Below, piece by piece: positions 27,449 to 37,134 of a stretch of DNA of 64,000 nt. Below the pieces are notes generated by a model that worked only from the letters and a program-made list of their open reading frames with translations, had not been told where the DNA came from and searched no databases. Each line of letters opens with the position of its first letter. Positions within the stretch are counted from its first letter, which is position 1. A program made the translations under genes and the position numbers. Origin of the DNA: Marinilabilia salmonicolor JCM 21150. GTDB taxonomy: Bacteria > Bacteroidota > Bacteroidia > Bacteroidales > Marinilabiliaceae. The stretch spans positions 1-64,000 of the forward strand of contig NZ_AJKI01000030.1 in the NCBI RefSeq assembly GCF_000259075.1, given 5' to 3'.

Positions 27449-28528
27449 ATGAGAAAACAGCCCAATCAAATACCGGAAGAGTTTACCAGAACACCCGTAT
27501 CGATCATCGGAAAAGGTATTAAACCAACAGTTTTCCGCTTTCTGATTGTCTCTGCCATTGGTTTTTCTGTAATTCTGCTGGTCTATTTTTTATATGGCGA
27601 ATCTCCTGAGCCCCTGGCTCCTCCATTTATCATATCCATAATAGCCTTCAACCTCATCAGCGAAGGAAACATTATCATCAACAGAGTTCTGGACAGAAAA
27701 TCTCCCTGGTTTTTCAAGATAACCTTACGAACCCGGCAGCAACTGGGATGGAGCTTATTATGGACCCTTTTTATAGGGATAATCGCTTTTATCAGTCTTC
27801 CGGATGATGTTTACCGGCAACAACACTTTTTTATGTCTGCTTTGTTGGTTTTCATCTTCGGATTAATTTTCGTGCTCTTATTCAACAGCACGCTGTTTCT
27901 CAAAAGTTTTTTCCTCAACTGGAAGAAATCTGTTTTAGAAGCCGAAGCACTCAAGCAGGCCAAATTACTTTCCGACTATAAAGTGTTGCAAAACCAGCTC
28001 AACCCCCACTTTCTATTCAACAGTTTCAGTACTCTGATTTCGGAGATTCATTACAATCCCGAAACAGCCATTGAATTCGCTCAAAAACTTGCAGATGTTT
28101 ACCGGTATCTTCTGCAAAAGAAAAATGACCTTACCGTACCTGTGCGTGAAGAACTGGAGTTTTTAAATGATTTTATCTTTCTCCACCAGCAACGGATGGG
28201 CAATTCGTTGAAGGTACTTATAGAAATCCCTGAAGCTTTCATGGATCATCACCTCCCTCCCATGTCTTTGCAACTGCTCATTGAAAATGCCATTAAGCAC
28301 AACCAGGCATCAGAGAAGCACCCGCTTACCATCCAACTTGGCATCAAGGATAAAAAAAACATGACAGTGTGTAATAATCTACAACCCAAAACAAACATTC
28401 ACGGAACGGGCACTGGTCTGGATAATATCTCCAAACGATACGAAATGCTCACCGGTGACCCCATAAAAATTAAAAAGACGGAAACATCTTTTTGCGTAGA
28501 GTTTCCATTGCTTTATCAATATGAATAA
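27449..28528 (+). CDS. LytS/YehU-type sensor histidine kinase
   Basis: A 359-aa membrane kinase with four hydrophobic segments (about 28-50, 56-72, 98-118, 128-152) and the His_kinase/HATPase pair. The phospho-acceptor is H187 in QNQLNPHFLFNSFSTL, and the ATP-site motif is LLIENAIKHN followed by GTGTGLDNISKRY. No separate sensor domain is visible, so the signal is probably sensed in the membrane. It is co-transcribed with the RND genes and its LytTR partner, and is likely to control pump expression (inference). Confidence 0.92.
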   Translation: MRKQPNQIPEEFTRTPVSIIGKGIKPTVFRFLIVSAIGFSVILLVYFLYGESPEPLAPPFIISIIAFNLISEGNIIINRVLDRKSPWFFKITLRTRQQLGWSLLWTLFIGIIAFISLPDDVYRQQHFFMSALLVFIFGLIFVLLFNSTLFLKSFFLNWKKSVLEAEALKQAKLLSDYKVLQNQLNPHFLFNSFSTLISEIHYNPETAIEFAQKLADVYRYLLQKKNDLTVPVREELEFLNDFIFLHQQRMGNSLKVLIEIPEAFMDHHLPPMSLQLLIENAIKHNQASEKHPLTIQLGIKDKKNMTVCNNLQPKTNIHGTGTGLDNISKRYEMLTGDPIKIKKTETSFCVEFPLLYQYE

Positions 28529-28540
28529 AACCATAAAACT

Positions 28541-29311
28541 ATGAGAATTCTGATTGTAGAGGATGAATTTCCAACCCGTCGCCTGCTCAGGGACAACGTA
28601 AAGAAATTACGACCTGATTGGGAAATTATTGGTGAAACCGATAGTGTGGAAGCAACCGTTGAATTCCTTCAGAGCTCACCCCAGCCGGATTTAATATTCA
28701 TGGACATTCAGCTTTCGGACGGAAGCAGTTTCGAGATATTCGAAAAGACCGAAGTATCCGGAATGATCATCTTCACCACTGCCTATGATGAATACGCCAT
28801 TCAGGCTTTTAAAGTCAACAGTATTGACTATTTGTTAAAACCCATCAACCAACAGAAGCTGACAGAAGCCATCAAGAAATATGAACGACTCTTTCAGGAT
28901 AAAGAGTCACCTTCAAATATAGGTTTTGATTATCTGTCACTTTCCAAACTTCTTGACTCCCGGACCAGCACCTATCGCTCAAGGCTGCTGACCAATCTGG
29001 CTGACGGATTCCAGAAAGTGGATACTGAAAAAGTAGCCTGGCTCATTAGTGCCAATAAAATCACCACGGCAGTGACTTTTGACAACCATCACCACATCGT
29101 GGATTACACCCTCGACAAATTGGAGAAAGAACTGGATCCTGTCATATTTTTCAGAGCAAACCGCCAATATATCCTAAACATCGACGCCATCCATAAGGTG
29201 GAAAACTGGTTTAACGGAAAACTTATTGTTAAAACCAGACCCGACGCACAGGAGAGAATTGTGGTAAGCCGCGAAAGAGCCAGAAGTTTTAAGGAGTGGA
29301 TAAATCAGTGA
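28541..29311 (+). CDS. LytTR-family response regulator
   Basis: A 256-aa regulator: receiver domain (1-120) with phospho-acceptor D55 in PDLIFMDIQLSDGSS and conserved Lys in VNSIDYLLKPIN, then a LytTR DNA-binding domain (about 150-256) with FFRANRQYILNIDAI. It follows the kinase by 12 nt and ends the RND operon. Confidence 0.93.
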   Translation: MRILIVEDEFPTRRLLRDNVKKLRPDWEIIGETDSVEATVEFLQSSPQPDLIFMDIQLSDGSSFEIFEKTEVSGMIIFTTAYDEYAIQAFKVNSIDYLLKPINQQKLTEAIKKYERLFQDKESPSNIGFDYLSLSKLLDSRTSTYRSRLLTNLADGFQKVDTEKVAWLISANKITTAVTFDNHHHIVDYTLDKLEKELDPVIFFRANRQYILNIDAIHKVENWFNGKLIVKTRPDAQERIVVSRERARSFKEWINQ

Positions 29312-29354
29312 GGGATCAGGGTTGAGGGTTGAGAGGTGAGGGTTGAGAGGTGAG
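29312..29354 (+). repeat. GAGGGTTGAG tract after the LytTR gene
   Basis: Directly after the stop codon: GGGTTGAGGGTTGAGAGG and GTGAGGGTTGAGAGGTGAGA, in coding orientation. Confidence 0.7.
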
Positions 29355-29487
29355 AGCATAGCAACTTATCAAAAAACTTTATGCATTCCATAAAAGGGAA
29401 AGCCTTGGTTCCTAAAGAAATAATGCACGCTAAGTACAACTTTCACAGAGAATACAATTCAAAGAAAACACTACTTCCACTCAAGAA

Positions 29488-29530
29488 CAAAAAATGCAGC
29501 AAACCCTCAGGAGTGCTGCATTTCTTTATT
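29488..29530. terminator. Bidirectional intrinsic terminator
   Basis: AAATGCAGCA (29492-29501) pairs with TGCTGCATTT (29514-29523), with A-rich and T-rich flanks on both sides. It lies between the convergent LytTR and acyl-CoA dehydrogenase genes. Confidence 0.8.
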
Positions 29531-29548
29531 TTAGTAGTTTGGTTTCTG

Positions 29549-31267
29549 TTAAACCGATTCCTGAACCTGTTTAAATTGTCCCAAATCATCCAATGAGGAA
29601 TTGGCAATAAACTCAGCACGTGCACGGTTCTCGGCCCGTCCCATCTGGATATAGATCTCGGTTGAGTTACGGAACTTATCATCCCGTTCGGTATCAAGCA
29701 ACAGCAAATAGCCCATAATGATGTGTCCTGCCATTTCCACCAAACGACGGGCATGGAAATCAAGATACTCATTGTCTTTTACTGCAACAACTGCTTTAAC
29801 CGCCTTTTCATACTCTTCGGTCATCCCGATAAGGGTACGACGATAACCGTGCAACTCCGGGCGTAAAGACATGGCCTCAAACTCGCGGATACGTTTCAGA
29901 TAACCATCTGTAGTCACCCCACGAATGGCAGCAACCACCTGAAGCTGTGTGGTACCTTCATAGATGGTGGTAATGCGGGCATCCCGATAAATGCGTTCAA
30001 TGGGATAATCTTTCATAAAGCCACTACCCCCGTGAATCTGTAATGCATCATAGGCCAGCTGGTTGCAATACTCACTACTCATTCCCTTAAGCAGTGGTGT
30101 AAAGAAATCAGCCAAACGTTGATAGTACTTCATGTCATCACGCTCCTCCTTCGTAAGTTGGCGCTTCTCGGAGAGGTGCATGTAAGCCTTGTAAACATCT
30201 ACGTAACGACTTGTTTCATAAAGCAAAGTACGGGAAGCATCCAGTTTTGCCTTCATGGTTGCCAGCAACTCATATACAGCGGGAAATTTAATGATGCTTT
30301 TCCCAAACTGCTCCCGCTCTTTGGCATACTCCAATGCTTCACGGTAAGCCGCTTCACTGAGACCCACCGACTGAGCACCAATTCCCAGGCGGGCACCATT
30401 CATCAGTGCCATCACATACTTGATAAGTCCCAGTTTACGGGATCCTACCAATTCGGCAGGTGCATCTTTAAATACCAGTTCACAGGTGGGCGATCCCTTA
30501 ATACCCATTTTATTCTCAATCCTACGGATTTTCACCGCCTTGTGAGCACGATCATAAATGAACATAGACAACCCGCGACCATCAGTAGTCCCCTCTTCAG
30601 AACGTGCAAGAACCAGTGAAACATCGCCATCGCCATTGGTAATAAAGCGCTTTACACCATTAAGATACCATTTACCATCCTTTTCATTGAAAGTAGCTTT
30701 CAGCTGCACAGCCTGAAGGTCTGATCCGGCATCGGGTTCTGTAAGATCCATTGCAGCAGTCTCCCCTCTGGAAATACGAGGCAGAAAGCGCATTTTCTGA
30801 TCTTCATCAGCAAATTCGTTAATGGTCTCGGCACAATCCTGCAGTCCCCAGATATTCACAAAACCGGCATCGGCACGTGAGACCAGATCAGCCGCCATAA
30901 TGTAAGGAACAATGGGGAAGTTAAGTCCTTCATATTTACGGGGAAGTGTAATCCCCATGAGACCGGCTTTGACCAAAGCATCCAGGTTTTCCTGAGTTCC
31001 TTTGGCATAGACCACCTCATTGTTTTCAATTTTCGGGCCTTCAGCATCAACACCTTCCGCATTTGGAGCCACAATATCGCCACTGATCTCCCCCACTATT
31101 TCCAACACCTTTTCGTAGCTGTCCATGGCATCTTCAAAGTCCAGCGGGGCATAATCAAACTTGTCCTTGTCCTCAAAATTATTCTCTTTGAGGGCCACGA
31201 TCTTTTTCATCAACGGGTGTGAAAGATGAAATTTAAGATCCGGATTATCTGTAAAAAAATTAGCCAT
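29549..31267 (-). CDS. Acyl-CoA dehydrogenase
   Basis: A 572-aa flavoprotein that oxidises an acyl-CoA to the enoyl-CoA and passes electrons to ETF. Conserved segments: MDLTEPDAGSDLQAV (FAD/substrate binding, near 170), LQIHGGSGFMKDYPIERIYR and RITTIYEGTTQLQ, which carries the usual catalytic Glu. It has an extra C-terminal helical region (about 420-572), as in the long Bacteroidota form. It is the last gene of the etfB-etfA-acyl-CoA dehydrogenase operon, 74 nt after etfA, so ETF is its likely electron acceptor. Confidence 0.93.
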   Translation of the reverse strand: MANFFTDNPDLKFHLSHPLMKKIVALKENNFEDKDKFDYAPLDFEDAMDSYEKVLEIVGEISGDIVAPNAEGVDAEGPKIENNEVVYAKGTQENLDALVKAGLMGITLPRKYEGLNFPIVPYIMAADLVSRADAGFVNIWGLQDCAETINEFADEDQKMRFLPRISRGETAAMDLTEPDAGSDLQAVQLKATFNEKDGKWYLNGVKRFITNGDGDVSLVLARSEEGTTDGRGLSMFIYDRAHKAVKIRRIENKMGIKGSPTCELVFKDAPAELVGSRKLGLIKYVMALMNGARLGIGAQSVGLSEAAYREALEYAKEREQFGKSIIKFPAVYELLATMKAKLDASRTLLYETSRYVDVYKAYMHLSEKRQLTKEERDDMKYYQRLADFFTPLLKGMSSEYCNQLAYDALQIHGGSGFMKDYPIERIYRDARITTIYEGTTQLQVVAAIRGVTTDGYLKRIREFEAMSLRPELHGYRRTLIGMTEEYEKAVKAVVAVKDNEYLDFHARRLVEMAGHIIMGYLLLLDTERDDKFRNSTEIYIQMGRAENRARAEFIANSSLDDLGQFKQVQESV

Positions 31268-31341
31268 TTTTTCTCTTTTATTTATCTGTCCTGAAAAACA
31301 TCAAGTGCTTTCGGATCAAAAGATACAACATTGAAAAAACT

Positions 31342-32361
31342 CTATTTGGAGTTCTTTTTATAGGATTTGATAAGCTTGGGAATAATATCCATCACATCAC
31401 CAGTAATCACATAATCGGCAATTTTATTGATGGGAGCTCCCGGATCATTGTTAATGGCAATAACCATGGATGACTCTTCCATTCCTGCTGTATGCTGAAT
31501 CTGTCCTGAGATACCACAGGCAATATAAAGTTTGGGACGAACAGTCACACCTGTCTGTCCAACCTGCCGGTCATGATCGGCAAAACCGGCATCAACTGCC
31601 GCACGTGAAGCTCCAACTTCACCTCCCAATACCTCAGCCAACTCATACAATACGGAGAAGTTCTCTTTGGAAGCCATTCCATACCCTCCTGAAATAATAA
31701 TAGAGGAGTTTTTGATGTTGACACGGTTCTTCTCAATGTGACGCTCAATCACCTTCACAACATTATCTTCTGGCTTCAGAATTGCCCCTGCGTCAATCGT
31801 TTTTAAAGTTCCCTTATGCGTTTTCGAGAACACCTCTTTTTTCATTACGCCTTCGCGAACGGTAGCCATCTGAGGACGACAGTCGGGATTGATAATGGTA
31901 GCCACAATGTTACCTCCGAAAGCAGGCCTTATCTGATAGAGAAGATTCTTATAAGTCTTTTTAGCTTTTTTATCTTCATGATCACCAATTTCAAGAGCAG
32001 TACAGTCGGCCGTTAGACCGCTCTGCAAGGCAGAAGAAACCCGTGGACCAAGATCACGTCCCATAGTCGTGGCACCAAGCAGTGCAATCTGTGGCTTCTC
32101 CTTTTTAAAGAGCTCCATAATAATGGAAGTAAAAGGCAGTGTAGTGTATGGTTCCAGACGTTTATCGTCTCCCACGTGCACAACATCAGCGCCATAAGGA
32201 TAAATCTGATCTTCAATACCCTTCAGTTTATGGCCCAGAGCAAGAGCCTCCAGTTTGCAATTGAGCTGATTGGCCAGTGACCTTCCCTTGGTAAGTAATT
32301 CAAGACTTACATCGGCCACCTTGCCATCTTCAATTTCACAAATAACAAATATATTGTCCAT
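31342..32361 (-). CDS. etfA: Electron transfer flavoprotein alpha subunit
   Basis: A 339-aa ETF alpha subunit carrying the FAD domain in its C-terminal half. Signatures: SSIIISGGYGMASKENF, GASRAAVDAGFADHDRQVGQ, TVRPKLYIACGISGQIQH and AINNDPGAPINKIADYVI. It forms a heterodimer with the beta subunit encoded 32 nt upstream and carries electrons from acyl-CoA dehydrogenase to a respiratory or bifurcating acceptor; which of the two cannot be decided here. Confidence 0.95.
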   Translation of the reverse strand: MDNIFVICEIEDGKVADVSLELLTKGRSLANQLNCKLEALALGHKLKGIEDQIYPYGADVVHVGDDKRLEPYTTLPFTSIIMELFKKEKPQIALLGATTMGRDLGPRVSSALQSGLTADCTALEIGDHEDKKAKKTYKNLLYQIRPAFGGNIVATIINPDCRPQMATVREGVMKKEVFSKTHKGTLKTIDAGAILKPEDNVVKVIERHIEKNRVNIKNSSIIISGGYGMASKENFSVLYELAEVLGGEVGASRAAVDAGFADHDRQVGQTGVTVRPKLYIACGISGQIQHTAGMEESSMVIAINNDPGAPINKIADYVITGDVMDIIPKLIKSYKKNSK

Positions 32362-32393
32362 TTCTAAATTCGTTTTAAGTTCGTAAGCCGTCT

Positions 32394-33266
32394 CTAACCA
32401 ATGGTATGATTGGCAATCAGTTCTTTCACCAGCTCTTCAATCTCCTGATCATTGGCCTGGATTTTCCTTGATTCCTTGGCCTGAAAAACCACGTTCTCGA
32501 TCTGTTTCACTTTGGTGGGTGATCCCGATAATCCAAGCATCTGAAGATCGCTTTCGATATCATTGACACTCCATTCGGGAATGTTCAAATAAGGACGGTC
32601 GTTGGTCAGATCAATGTAATCTTCAGCCTGATTCTGACGTTCGGTAATTGTTTGTGCATGTTTGTATTTCTGCACCAATTTGGCGTTACGCGGACGACAG
32701 GCAGAAGCCGAACTATTAATGGTTACCACTGCAGGCACCGGACACTCAACAGTCTCCACACCTCTTTCCAGACGGCGTTTCATGGAAATTTTTCCTTTTT
32801 CAACACTGTAGATCTCTTCACCATAAGTAACCTGTGGAATACCTATTTTCTCGGCCACCTGCGGCCCAACCTGTGCGGTATCACCATCAATGGCTTGCCG
32901 ACCGGCAATGATCAGATCATACTTCGCTATTTTCCTGATAGCACAGGAAATGGCATAAGAAGTAGCAAGTGTGTCAGAACCTGCGAAAGCACGATCGGTC
33001 AGCAAAATCCCATCATCAGCACCACGAAACAAGCCTTCACGAATGATGTCGGCAGCACGTCCGGGCCCCATGGTCAACAAAGTCACGGTAGTTCCCGGAT
33101 ATTTGTCTTTCAATCTCAGGGCCTGTTCCAACGCATTAAGGTCTTCCGGGTTGAAAATAGCCGGCAGAGCCGCACGGTTCACTGTACCATCGGCTTTCAT
33201 GGCATCCTTGCCCACATTGCGGGTATCGGGCACCTGCTTGGCAAGAACAATAATTTTTAATCCCAT
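32394..33266 (-). CDS. etfB: Electron transfer flavoprotein beta subunit
   Basis: A 290-aa ETF beta subunit. Signatures: IVLAKQVPDTRNVGKDAM at the N-terminus, ILTDRAFAGSDTLATSYA, and IIAGRQAIDGDTAQVGPQVA, the AMP/FAD-binding beta-subunit motif. It is the first gene of the operon and has a good Bacteroidota promoter (TTTG, 18 bp, TATATTTG) about 50 nt upstream. Confidence 0.95.
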   Translation of the reverse strand: MGLKIIVLAKQVPDTRNVGKDAMKADGTVNRAALPAIFNPEDLNALEQALRLKDKYPGTTVTLLTMGPGRAADIIREGLFRGADDGILLTDRAFAGSDTLATSYAISCAIRKIAKYDLIIAGRQAIDGDTAQVGPQVAEKIGIPQVTYGEEIYSVEKGKISMKRRLERGVETVECPVPAVVTINSSASACRPRNAKLVQKYKHAQTITERQNQAEDYIDLTNDRPYLNIPEWSVNDIESDLQMLGLSGSPTKVKQIENVVFQAKESRKIQANDQEIEELVKELIANHTIG

Positions 33267-33315
33267 TTTCTATAATGTGTTTAAATTTGATAATATTTCT
33301 TTCAAAAAAGCATCA

Positions 33316-33345
33316 CAAATATAACAAAACGGAGCAATCTCCAAA
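33316..33345 (-). promoter_or_regulatory. Promoter of the etfB-etfA-acyl-CoA dehydrogenase operon
   Basis: On the minus strand TTTG (33345-33342) and TATATTTG (33323-33316) are 18 bp apart, close to the Bacteroidota consensus, ending 49 nt before the etfB start codon. It is the best-matching promoter in the window. Confidence 0.7.
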
Positions 33346-33575
33346 CACCTCAAAGATTCTGTTATACAAATATTTAAATATTCGAACATTCCGACTTCGC
33401 TCGAAAAAAAAAGACCAAAATACTGTTAAAAAACGCCCTTTCAGATAGTTATAATTCGAATAAAGGAAAAAAGGTAATCCGGAGTTGAAATGGAAATAAA
33501 TTGAAGCAGAGGATGTAATTTAAAACTGGTCTTAATACGAAGTTGAGTGATGATAGCCGGGGTTTGCTTATAGAA

Positions 33576-33646
33576 GTGTCTGTCCATAAACTAAACGTTT
33601 TTCACGTGTTTGAGATAGAAAGTTCAAGTTCAAGGCGTTTTGTCAC
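33576..33646. repeat. Remnant of MITE-like family A
   Basis: GTGTCTGTCCATAAACTAAA and the following TTTTTCACGTGTTTGAGATAG match the first 60 bp of copy 3 (41629 onward). The rest is missing and no target duplication is seen. It ends 6 nt from the stop codon of the helicase gene. Otherwise the 33267-33652 gap holds only the etfB promoter. Confidence 0.75.
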
Positions 33647-33652
33647 CCCATT

Positions 33653-36600
33653 CTAATCTTCAACAATGGCCCTGGCACCTTTCTGAAAATATCCTCCATT
33701 TTTGCGAATATCGTCAATCAAAGCACCATAAATGGCATCGTGCCCCAGGACGGCCTCATTTCCTGTCAGGATAATTTGTTTGCGGGCCCTGGTGAGCGTT
33801 ACATTCAGCTTTCTATCCACCTCAACGGGTACCATCCGGTCACCGGATCTGTCTTCAATCCTCACCCGGTTTTGCACCAGAAAATCCAGTTGAGAAGGCT
33901 TATTCATACAAAACGACACAAGAATAAAATCTTTCTGACTTCCCTGGTAACGCTCCACCGTATCGGTTTGAATGGAATCAAAGCAACTAAAACCATCTCT
34001 TTCCAACTGGTCACGGATCGCCGCAATCTGATTTCGGTACGGGGTAATAATTCCAACACGCTCCACGATCTCCTCGTCGCTCCTAAAGCCATGAACAGTC
34101 ACCAGTTCCTTCAGCAGTTTGCTGATGAGCGCTGCCTCAAGCGGGTTGTATTTTTCAGAAATATCACGGGCTGAAAAAGTGGAGGGAATAAAAACCATCC
34201 TTTGTGCCGCAATCAATGCAGATATTTCTGTATCAGCAACAAACCCATCAGTTACCAGTTGCCCCTTTTGATGCGATAAGGCAGCGGTTTTGAGCTTATT
34301 ATTGTAAAAATACTCATTTGCAAAGCCGGACAAATCGGGATGCATACGTCCCTGGAAGGTCAGTTCACCCCAAACAGAATCCCAGTTGTTTCTCTTGCAC
34401 AAATAAAGCATTCGTTCAAAAAAGGAATTGCGACGATCAAAAAGACCAATGGCCTTCAATTCTTCAGCATCCACCACAGATTCTACGGGTGACTGGGTAA
34501 CTACCGCAGGCAACTGACGCTCATCCCCTATCAGCACAAACTTTTTCACCCTCCCCAACAGGTGAATAATATTGGGCTCCAAAATCTGAGAGGCTTCATC
34601 CACAATAACAACATCAAATTGCTTCAACTCAAACAACTCGTTTTTTCCAAGCACAGAAGACAACGTTCCGGCAAAAAGACGGGTTTCTTCAATAAGATGG
34701 CGAATCTCTTTACGGTTGTTTAAAGGTTTTATCGTATTGTCCAGTAACAAATCCTCATGTATCCGATCACACCCGAGAGAAGACCCAATGCGGATCATCC
34801 GGTCGTTCACCATGCCACGAACCGAAGAACACATTTCATCAACGGCGCGATTGGTATAACTGACCAAGAGAACATTCAGAGAAGTTTCATGAATAAGTTC
34901 TTCCACCAAACGCTTCAAAAAGAGTTTAGTTTTGCCGGTTCCGGGTGGTCCCACCAGTAAATAGTAATCTTTGGCATTCAGTGCTTCAGAGAGTACACGG
35001 TTTTGTTCCATACGGCTCTCCTCCAAATAACGGGCCTCTTTTGAGACAAGTTCCCGCACCTCACTTCCGGACGTTTGAGGAGGAATGAGTCCCAGTAACA
35101 GCTTACGACGTGCTTCGGGAAGTTTAAGAAATTCAAACAATCCTGCATGCATCTGTTCAAAATTATTGTCCAGCGAGTCATGCTCCAAAACCCATGAAGC
35201 AAAGCCATTAAAGTAGTCTAAAGAACTCTGTTTTTGCCGCAACCGGACGCAAACCTCATCATTACTGAGTGATTCGATGGAACACTTCAATACCCGATGC
35301 TGTGTGGCAAGTGCTTTCTCCTTATGATGAGGATACAAAACACAAATATCTCCCCGTCTGAAATTGATAAACTTATCCCCGTTTAACGGTCGTTTCAGCG
35401 TAATTGATGCACTTTCGGTATCGGCATAATTCTCTTTAATTGTCAGATTACGCAATTCGTTAAAAGCATCTTCATCTGTCAGGTCTGTTTTGTTCCAAAG
35501 AGCCGATAACCCCTTGGTGTATTCCCCATCGCCAACCTTACTGAGAATTTTTTCCCGGCTGATAAAAGATACAAAAGAAAAAAAATAAGCCCGTTCCAGA
35601 GGGGTTATCCGCTCTAGTATCAGATGTTTAAAATCCAGAAACTTATTAAAAAACCATGAAAACCTTTTATCTGAGATATTTAATCCATATTTCTTCAAGT
35701 CCAGACTCCTGACAAAATCCTCACTAAACGAAAATGGCGCATAATCTGCCGCAAACCGATATTCCCAGGAGACAATCTGATTTCTTACGTTCAGTATTTC
35801 ACGTTCGAAACTCTTAAAATGGGAGACATAACGCAAAGCTTCACCGCTATTGGAAGAGGCAGAATAAAGTACCGCATTAAATATCTTTTTCGGATTATAC
35901 CCCAGCACCCTTTGAGCCATCATATTATACATCCGAACCTGGGCGGCATGATCTTCGGCCACCACCGACGCATCATGCGAAGGAAACGGCAGTTTGCCCG
36001 ACTTGAGCTCGATGATTTTGGATTGATAACTACCACTTTCACTGGAAGTTTCATCAAAAAGGTCCATCCGCCCCTGCAACCCAACCTCAGGACTCATCAG
36101 GGAAACTTCCAGATTACTCTTCCTGCGATCGATAGGCTGATGGTCTCCTTTCAGAAAATCACGGTCCACCACACGTCTGAGATTTGAAAACTGCTCTTCC
36201 AACTCATCAAAATAGCCTTTATTTATTCCATCAAGCGAAGTATAAGGAAGCGGAAATAAGCGGAATGAATCCATCAGCACACTCCGGAACTCTTTCACTG
36301 CCCCCGGTTGCTCATTAAGTAGCTCATCAAAAAAAAGGTTGGCCACATTTCCCTTATGAATGGCTTTAGACAATTTCCGGGTTTCGGAGCGACCCACAAA
36401 AAACAGTTCAAAAGCCCTTATTTTTCGTCCCTGAATGTTCTGAAAACATTTGGCAACTGAAGTAACATCAAGTAAATAATCAGGTTCCAGCACAATAAGG
36501 CCTGCAACCACTTTACCATCCTTATTTCTATGTGTTTCAAGCAGCTGAAGCTGCTGTCCGGGTTGCATCAACTCCACCGAAGGAGTCAAATCATCATTCA

Positions 36601-37132
36601 CGCCCTGAACATCATACAACACAATCACGGGAGAGGACTCTCCGGAAACATCAGGCTGTACCAGTAACTCATGATTTTCGGTGTCAATTTTCAACAGCAT
36701 GGCCCGAAAGCCGGAAGGATTGACATGATAACTCCCTTTGAATTCCTCTCCAAGTTCGCGGGTAGCATACAAACTTCTCACATCAGATGGAATCTCCACC
36801 CCAAAGAAAAGTCCGTAAGACTGTGCCAGAACCTTTAGCCCCCTGTAGTATTCATCAATTCCGGATGTTGAAGTCTGTCGAACAACCTTATTGGCAAATA
36901 TTCTAAACTCATGCAACCGGCTCTTTTGCCTTTTGTCAAGTTGCTTTTTATTGCATAAATACTCCAACCGCCCGAACAGATTGGAAAAAGACAGACCATC
37001 TTCCCGGGTAAGAAATTTACAACATTGCTCCAGGGATAAACGCAACCGTATGACCTTTTCGTCAAGCGAAAAAGTTTCGTTTTCCTCAATAGTTAGCAGG
37101 TGGTCGAAGAAACGACGGGCAGGATTGTGCAT
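33653..37132 (-). CDS. Dna2-like PD-(D/E)XK nuclease / superfamily 1 helicase
   Basis: A 1159-aa protein. A RecB-like nuclease region at about 330-410 shows GLQGRMDLF (Asp), IIELKSGK (E-x-K, near 374) and QVRMYNMM (QxxxY). The helicase core follows: Walker A VGPPGTGKTKLF (near 728), motif Ia SYTNRAVDEM, Walker B VVIVDEASQILEP (near 842), IGDERQLPAVV, QGRMHPDLSGFANEY, GIITPYRNQI, VERYQGSQKDFI and NVTLTRARKQII. The order nuclease-helicase and the motifs are Dna2-like. No Fe-S cysteine cluster like that of Dna2 was found. Likely roles are DNA end processing or repair; a defence role is possible but unsupported. The N-terminal 230 residues are unassigned. Confidence 0.85.
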   Translation of the reverse strand: MHNPARRFFDHLLTIEENETFSLDEKVIRLRLSLEQCCKFLTREDGLSFSNLFGRLEYLCNKKQLDKRQKSRLHEFRIFANKVVRQTSTSGIDEYYRGLKVLAQSYGLFFGVEIPSDVRSLYATRELGEEFKGSYHVNPSGFRAMLLKIDTENHELLVQPDVSGESSPVIVLYDVQGVNDDLTPSVELMQPGQQLQLLETHRNKDGKVVAGLIVLEPDYLLDVTSVAKCFQNIQGRKIRAFELFFVGRSETRKLSKAIHKGNVANLFFDELLNEQPGAVKEFRSVLMDSFRLFPLPYTSLDGINKGYFDELEEQFSNLRRVVDRDFLKGDHQPIDRRKSNLEVSLMSPEVGLQGRMDLFDETSSESGSYQSKIIELKSGKLPFPSHDASVVAEDHAAQVRMYNMMAQRVLGYNPKKIFNAVLYSASSNSGEALRYVSHFKSFEREILNVRNQIVSWEYRFAADYAPFSFSEDFVRSLDLKKYGLNISDKRFSWFFNKFLDFKHLILERITPLERAYFFSFVSFISREKILSKVGDGEYTKGLSALWNKTDLTDEDAFNELRNLTIKENYADTESASITLKRPLNGDKFINFRRGDICVLYPHHKEKALATQHRVLKCSIESLSNDEVCVRLRQKQSSLDYFNGFASWVLEHDSLDNNFEQMHAGLFEFLKLPEARRKLLLGLIPPQTSGSEVRELVSKEARYLEESRMEQNRVLSEALNAKDYYLLVGPPGTGKTKLFLKRLVEELIHETSLNVLLVSYTNRAVDEMCSSVRGMVNDRMIRIGSSLGCDRIHEDLLLDNTIKPLNNRKEIRHLIEETRLFAGTLSSVLGKNELFELKQFDVVIVDEASQILEPNIIHLLGRVKKFVLIGDERQLPAVVTQSPVESVVDAEELKAIGLFDRRNSFFERMLYLCKRNNWDSVWGELTFQGRMHPDLSGFANEYFYNNKLKTAALSHQKGQLVTDGFVADTEISALIAAQRMVFIPSTFSARDISEKYNPLEAALISKLLKELVTVHGFRSDEEIVERVGIITPYRNQIAAIRDQLERDGFSCFDSIQTDTVERYQGSQKDFILVSFCMNKPSQLDFLVQNRVRIEDRSGDRMVPVEVDRKLNVTLTRARKQIILTGNEAVLGHDAIYGALIDDIRKNGGYFQKGARAIVED

Positions 37133-37134
37133 TG